A stretch of 8,901 nucleotides of DNA from Anaerolineales bacterium. Lineage in GTDB: Bacteria; Chloroflexota; Anaerolineae; Anaerolineales; DRMV01. The notes beneath the pieces were generated by a model. The model worked only from the letters and a program-made list of their open reading frames with translations, was not told the DNA's origin and made no database searches. Both the position numbers and the translations under genes were made by a program. The DNA lies in contig WGAK01000292.1 of the NCBI GenBank assembly GCA_015494815.1, positions 1 to 8,901 of the forward strand, in the 5' to 3' direction. Positions 5,275-8,901 of this stretch are shown here, in pieces (positions within the stretch are counted from its first letter, which is position 1; each line of letters opens with the position of its first letter).

Positions 5275-8200
5275 CTCCTCGGCCTTGAGATAGGTGTCCA
5301 GCGCGTCCTGCAGGCGCCCGGCCCGAGCGAACGCATCCCCCAGCAGTTGGAGCAACTCCACGCTCATGGGGTAATAGTACTGGGCCTGCAGCAGGTCTTC
5401 GATGACCTCGGACAGGTACTTGCGACGACGCACCAGCCGCCGGTACAGCCGTAAGCCCTGCTCCAATTGGTAATTGGCGATGGCCTCTCGGGCCTGACGC
5501 AGGTCTTCCAGGTAGGGGTCCGCGGCCTCGGGCAAGGGCTTGAGAATCATGGTCTCGGGGGGCGGCACCTGCTGGGTCGGCACCCACGCCGGCGGCGCGA
5601 TGTCTTCGACCTCTTCTTCGGGGGCGGCGGTCACCTCTTGCACCCACTCCATGGTCTCCGGGGGAACCGGCTCCGCTCCGGCCGACGCCGCGGGGGTGGG
5701 CGATGGGGTGGCTGCGGCAGGCTGGGAGGCGGCCAACCATTCCTCGCCGGGCAGCATCCATTCGGGCGGTTCGACCTCGGCCGAGGGCTGGGGCTTCGGC
5801 CGCTGGGATTGGGCTTCGCTCCAAAGCAGGTTGGCGATGCCATCTTCCAGGTCTTCGGCCGACGGCGGCGCGGGGGCCTCCCCGGCGGGAGGCGCGGCGG
5901 CCCGCAGCCATTCGGGCATCTCGGCCTCCGTCGGTTCCGCGGGCGCGGCCGCCTCGGCTTCGGGCGCGGCCTCGGCGGGCGCTTCGGCTTCGGCCTGGGA
6001 CGCAGCCTCGCTCAGCCACTCGGGCAGTTCGGCCTCCTCGGCCTCGGCTTCGGGCGCGGCCTCGGCCGCGGGCTCCGCGGGGGCTTCGGCCGCGGCTTCG
6101 CGGAAGGTGAGCAGTTCTTCGGTCTTGGCACCTTGCTTGGCCGCCAACTGCTCCAGCCAGGCCAAGGCCGCGTCTTCGTCCTCCAAAACGCCCTCGGGCG
6201 CCCCGGCCTCCGCTGCGGGCGCGGCAGCCCCGGCTTCGGGAACGACCTCAGCAGGCGCTTCGGCTTCGGCCTGGGCCGCGGCCTCGCTCAGCCACTCGGG
6301 CAGTTCGGCCGCTTCGGCTTCCGCTTCCGGCGCGGCCTCGGCCGCGGCCTCCGCGGGGGCTTCGGCCGCGGCTTCGCGGAAGGTGAGCAGTTCCTCGGTC
6401 TTGGCACCTTGCTTGGCCGCCAACTGCTCCAGCCAGGCCAAGGCCGCGTCTTCGTCCTCCAAAATACCCTCGGGCACCGCGGCCTCCGCTGCGGGCGTGG
6501 CCGCCTCGGCTTCGGGAACGGCCTCGGCGGGCGCTTCGGCTTCGGCCGCAGGCGCTTCCCCTTCGGCCTGGGCCGCGGCTTCGCGGGAGGTGAGCAGTTC
6601 TTCGGTCTTGGCGCCTTGCTTGGCCGCCAACTGCTCCAGCCAGGCCAAGGCCGCGTCTTCGTCCTCCAGCAGGCCCTCGGGCACCGCGGCTTCCGCTGCG
6701 GGCGCGGCCGCCTCGGCTGCGGGCGCAACCTCGGCGGGCGCCTCGGCTTCGGCCTCGGGCGCGGCTTCGGCCGCGGCTTCACTCAGCCACTCGGGCAATT
6801 CGGCCGCCTCGGCTTCCGGTGCGGCCTCGGCCGCGGGTTCCGCAGGGGCTTCGGCCTGGGCCGCGGCTTCGCTCAGCCACTCGGGCAGTTCGGTCGCCTC
6901 GGCCTCGACTTCGGGCGCTTCCTCTTCGGTCTGCAACCACGCGGGCAGGGGCATGTCGGTCGCCCCTTCGCCCGCGGGAGGCGCGGCTTCCGCCGCGGGC
7001 GCGGCTTCGCTCAGCCAGGCGGGCAACTCGCCCTCCTCGGCTTCGGCCGCGGGCGGGGCCGCGGTTTCGGTTTCGCTTTGCATCCAGGCCGGCAACGCGC
7101 CGGACTCTTCGGCCGCCTCCAGCCACATCCCCACATCGTCCACCGCGGCCTGGTCGTCGTCACGCAGCGCGGTTTCGGGCAACCAGGCTTCGGCGGCCTC
7201 CTCCTCGGCAGCGGATTCTGCCTCGGTCGGCGGGGCGGCTTCCTGTTGGGGTTTCAAAGCCTGCAGCCATTCGGGGATGTCCCCGGCCGCAACGGCTTCC
7301 TCCTCCTCATCTTCGTCGCCGGTGTCGGCGGGCGGCGGGGCCGGGGCCGCGTCCAGGGGCACCGACGGGTCACGAGGAGCCCAGCCGCTCTCTTGCATCC
7401 ATTCGGGGATGAGCGTCTCGGCCTGCTCAGGGGGGACATAAGGCCCGCCGCCCGCCTCGGGGGAGGGCTCTTCTTCGGGCAGTTCGGCTTCTTCGTGCAA
7501 GGCGAAGATTTCGTCTTCCGCGGGCCCCAACTCATCCTCGTCCAGCAACCCCGTGTCGCGCGCCACCGCGTCCAGTTCCTCCAGCATGGGCATTTCGGCC
7601 GCATCGGGGGTGGGCAGCGCATCCAGGTCGCCGGTGTACTCCATCTCCAAACGGGGGATTTGCACCTTTTCGGCCGGCACCTGCTCCGCGGTGGGAAACT
7701 CGGCGCCGGTGAAAGCCTCGTAGGGGTCCAGTTCCAGCACCCGGCTCCAGTATTGTTGGGCGTCGTCTTCGCGGCCCTGACCGCGCAGGATGTGCGCCAT
7801 GATGCGATTGGCCACCAGGCTGTACGGCAGTTTTTGCAACAGGCGTTGGCAGGCCTCCGCGGCCTGAAGCGTTTGTCCCGCGTCGTGGTAAGCCTGGGCC
7901 AGCAGGGTTAACGCGTCCAGGCGGCGCGGGTCCTGCTGCAGCACGGCTTGCAATTCGACGATGCTTTGGTTGAGCAAGCCGCTGTGGAGATAAATGCGGG
8001 CCAGGGCCACGCGGGTGAAGCGGATGCGGGGCGGCGCGACGCCATCCCGCTCGCGGTAGAGGCGGCGCAACTCTTCCTGGATGGCCACATGGGTGGGCTG
8101 GGCCTCGAAAGCCCGCTCCATGTGCCAGATGGCCGCGTCCAGGTTCCCCTCTTCTTCGCGGATGGTGGACATGCCGAAGTGGGCCAGGAAGTCGTCCGGC

Positions 8201-8409
8201 ACGGCCGAGAGCACCCGTTGGAACAAATCCGCGGCTTCGGGGAAGCGGCGATTGCTCAGATAGATTTCGCCCAAGACGCGGTATACGGGCAAATATTTGG
8301 GGTAATGGCGCAAGATATGGCGCGCGTGCAGAATGGCCTCTTCATAGCGCTCCTCTTGCACCATTTCGACGATTTGTTGTAAGTAGGTCCGCAAACCGAT
8401 TTCGTTCAT
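5263..8409 (-). CDS. Large TPR protein with acidic Ala/Glu/Pro-rich repeat region and P-(E/A)-W motifs
   Basis: A 1048-residue protein, probably cytoplasmic since no signal peptide or membrane segment is seen. Residues about 5-230 form some six tetratricopeptide repeats (for example YRVLGEIYLSNRRFPEAADLF at 43-63, split by N-R-R). A shorter TPR-like region returns at about 965-1046. Between them lies a low-complexity, strongly acidic, probably disordered region. It carries twelve P-(E/A)-W-(L/M/V) motifs, with Pro at 335, 379, 440, 463, 489, 509, 539, 704, 796, 832, 882 and 940. It also holds three copies of a 37-residue module (from 577, 646 and 738) containing EDEDAALAWLEQLAAKQG. TPRs usually bind peptides or proteins, so a multivalent scaffold is the likeliest role, but I do not recognise a defined function. 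The start is forced: an in-frame TAA lies 30 bases upstream with no alternative start codon between. The ribosome-binding site (GAGG, nine bases away) is weak. A good promoter precedes it and a terminator follows. Confidence 0.9.
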   Translation of the reverse strand: MNEIGLRTYLQQIVEMVQEERYEEAILHARHILRHYPKYLPVYRVLGEIYLSNRRFPEAADLFQRVLSAVPDDFLAHFGMSTIREEEGNLDAAIWHMERAFEAQPTHVAIQEELRRLYRERDGVAPPRIRFTRVALARIYLHSGLLNQSIVELQAVLQQDPRRLDALTLLAQAYHDAGQTLQAAEACQRLLQKLPYSLVANRIMAHILRGQGREDDAQQYWSRVLELDPYEAFTGAEFPTAEQVPAEKVQIPRLEMEYTGDLDALPTPDAAEMPMLEELDAVARDTGLLDEDELGPAEDEIFALHEEAELPEEEPSPEAGGGPYVPPEQAETLIPEWMQESGWAPRDPSVPLDAAPAPPPADTGDEDEEEEAVAAGDIPEWLQALKPQQEAAPPTEAESAAEEEAAEAWLPETALRDDDQAAVDDVGMWLEAAEESGALPAWMQSETETAAPPAAEAEEGELPAWLSEAAPAAEAAPPAGEGATDMPLPAWLQTEEEAPEVEAEATELPEWLSEAAAQAEAPAEPAAEAAPEAEAAELPEWLSEAAAEAAPEAEAEAPAEVAPAAEAAAPAAEAAVPEGLLEDEDAALAWLEQLAAKQGAKTEELLTSREAAAQAEGEAPAAEAEAPAEAVPEAEAATPAAEAAVPEGILEDEDAALAWLEQLAAKQGAKTEELLTFREAAAEAPAEAAAEAAPEAEAEAAELPEWLSEAAAQAEAEAPAEVVPEAGAAAPAAEAGAPEGVLEDEDAALAWLEQLAAKQGAKTEELLTFREAAAEAPAEPAAEAAPEAEAEEAELPEWLSEAASQAEAEAPAEAAPEAEAAAPAEPTEAEMPEWLRAAAPPAGEAPAPPSAEDLEDGIANLLWSEAQSQRPKPQPSAEVEPPEWMLPGEEWLAASQPAAATPSPTPAASAGAEPVPPETMEWVQEVTAAPEEEVEDIAPPAWVPTQQVPPPETMILKPLPEAADPYLEDLRQAREAIANYQLEQGLRLYRRLVRRRKYLSEVIEDLLQAQYYYPMSVELLQLLGDAFARAGRLQDALDTYLKAEELLR
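6005..6546 (-). repeat. Tandem 276-bp coding repeat within the TPR gene
   Basis: Bases 6005-6270 and 6281-6546 match at an offset of 276 bases, with about 17 differences by my count, and stay in frame (92 residues). Each unit encodes LPEWLSEAA, an Ala/Glu linker and the 37-residue module. The stretch 6088-6198 versus 6364-6474 differs at only a handful of positions, which suggests recent duplication or gene conversion. Confidence 0.8.
6571..6681 (-). repeat. First copy of the 37-residue module
   Basis: Encodes residues 577-613, PEGLLEDEDAALAWLEQL onward, closely matching the copies at 6364-6474 and 6088-6198. The step from this copy to the next is 69 residues, not 92: the linker after it lacks the LPEWLSEAA element that precedes the third copy. 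Confidence 0.8.
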
Positions 8410-8436
8410 GAGTGTATGCCTCGCCGTGCCGGGCTC

Positions 8437-8458
8437 TGATACTTATAATAGTATATCA
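8437..8458. promoter_or_regulatory. Imperfect dyad over the TPR gene -10 region (possible operator)
   Basis: TGATACT (8437-8443) is mirrored by AGTATATCA (8450-8458), an inverted repeat with two extra bases in the right arm and TATAAT in the centre. It covers the -10 box and the predicted start point. A repressor site is possible, but AT-rich promoter sequence makes chance symmetry likely too. Confidence 0.3.
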
Positions 8459-8478
8459 ACAGTCTGTGTCCTTGTCCA
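8450..8478 (-). promoter_or_regulatory. Sigma70-type promoter of the TPR gene
   Basis: On the minus strand, TGGACA (8478-8473) and TATACT (8455-8450) are exactly 17 bases apart, each matching 5 of 6 of the consensus. The -35 lies inside the last codons of the SWIM gene and the -10 overlaps its stop. The predicted start near 8443 gives a leader of about 34 bases. Confidence 0.75.
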
Positions 8479-8901
8479 TATCGGGGGAAGTTGTTGGGGG
8501 CGGTGATGCGGGGGGCTCGAACAGGGGAATCCAGGCTTCCAGGTCGGGATAGCGTTCGACCCAGGCGGTGATGAGGGCGATGAGGGCCTCTCGGCTCCAG
8601 GTCCGCAGGCGTTGGGCCACGGGCGGGCTCGGGGCGAAAGCCTCGGGGTCGGCGACCCACAAAAGCAACAACGCCGCCACATGTTTGCAACGCCCGTCGC
8701 GTCCCGCGGGGCACGTGCAAGACGCCGCGAGCACGCCCTGGGGGCCCAGACGGGCCTGAACGCGGTAAGGCTCACGAGCCTGACCGCGGCACAGGGCTCG
8801 TAATTCATGGCCCAGGTAGCGCGGGTGGGTGATGCGCCCCTGGCGATGATACCACTGGCCGCGACGATACGCCACGGGCCCCACCCAATCCTGGACCTGC
8901 G
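8456..8901 (-). CDS. SWIM zinc-finger protein (probably 5'-truncated by window edge)
   Basis: Small protein with a SWIM-type zinc finger, a CxCx(n)CxH fold that binds DNA or proteins. Seen here as SCTCPAGRDGRCKHVAAL, with Cys, Cys, Cys and His at 56, 58, 66 and 68 counted from the GTG at 8884. The preceding part, WVGPVAYRRGQWYHRQGRI, fits the usual lead-in of SWIM proteins (a basic R-G-x-x-Y-x-x-x-G-R segment), and RYPDLEAW near 111-118 fits the helical part that often follows the finger. The reading frame stays open to 8901 (Q-V-Q-D-W before the GTG), so the real start may lie beyond the edge; the GTG has no clear ribosome-binding site. The C-terminus is a Pro/Ser-rich and acidic tail. The exact role is unknown; SWIM proteins are found with recombination factors and with SNF2 helicases, neither of which is in view. 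Confidence 0.85.
   Translation of the reverse strand, partial: QVQDWVGPVAYRRGQWYHRQGRITHPRYLGHELRALCRGQAREPYRVQARLGPQGVLAASCTCPAGRDGRCKHVAALLLLWVADPEAFAPSPPVAQRLRTWSREALIALITAWVERYPDLEAWIPLFEPPASPPPTTSPDMDKDTDC

Noticed and set aside
5467..7911. A very long open frame on the plus strand opposite the TPR gene, giving a Gly/Arg/Phe-rich product, and a second one (5540-7441) giving a Ser/Ala-rich product.
   Set aside because: They mirror the Ala/Glu/Pro codons of the minus-strand gene, whose GC-rich repeats lack stops in other frames. No domain, ribosome-binding site or promoter supports them, whereas the minus frame has TPRs at both ends.
5263..8409. The TPR protein as a secreted or surface protein because of its low-complexity repeats.
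   Set aside because: The N-terminus (MNEIGLRTYLQQIVEMVQEE) is not a signal peptide, and there is no membrane segment or C-terminal sorting motif.

Overview
The window is a GC-rich bacterial chromosome segment carrying housekeeping genes plus one large, repetitive TPR protein. There are no tRNA, rRNA, CRISPR or mobile-element signatures. GC-rich codon use, sigma70-type promoters, a Thermus-like arginyl-tRNA synthetase and the Ala/Glu-rich TPR protein with repeated P-E/A-W-L motifs together suggest a Chloroflexota (Anaerolineae-like) bacterium. That assignment is an inference from protein style, not from a marker gene.

Layout, left to right. (1) 1-785, minus: glycyl-tRNA synthetase alpha subunit (glyQ), cut by the left edge. 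(2) 786-1082: a divergent promoter region for glyQ and rpsT, holding an array of nine degenerate heptamers. (3) 1083-1373, plus: ribosomal protein S20 (rpsT) with a TTG start, then a strong terminator. (4) 1461-3299, plus: arginyl-tRNA synthetase (argS) with an unusual acidic insert where the KMSKS loop should be. (5) 3300-3448: the convergent gap, with a second nine-unit heptamer array and a perfect 11-bp terminator hairpin. (6) 3449-4591, minus: the radical SAM enzyme of the AmmeMemoRadiSam family (amrS), with its own promoter. (7) 4744-5199, minus: nucleoside diphosphate kinase (ndk), with a terminator downstream. (8) 5263-8409, minus: a 1048-residue protein with TPRs at both ends and a long acidic Ala/Glu/Pro-rich middle. 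(9) 8456-8901, minus: a SWIM zinc-finger protein that probably runs off the right edge.

Functionally, glyQ, rpsT, argS and ndk serve translation and nucleotide supply. amrS looks like a single-gene unit, with no Memo or AMMECR1 partner in view. The SWIM gene, the TPR gene and ndk lie head to tail on the minus strand. A good promoter overlaps the end of the SWIM gene, and a terminator separates the TPR gene from ndk. A candidate ndk promoter starts transcription inside that terminator hairpin, so the ndk message would lack the arm needed to terminate.

The most novel items are the TPR protein with twelve P-(E/A)-W motifs and three near-identical 37-residue modules; the two heptamer arrays that share a 7-6-7x7 architecture beside a G-tract; the altered KMSKS loop of ArgRS; and the promoter nested in a terminator upstream of ndk.
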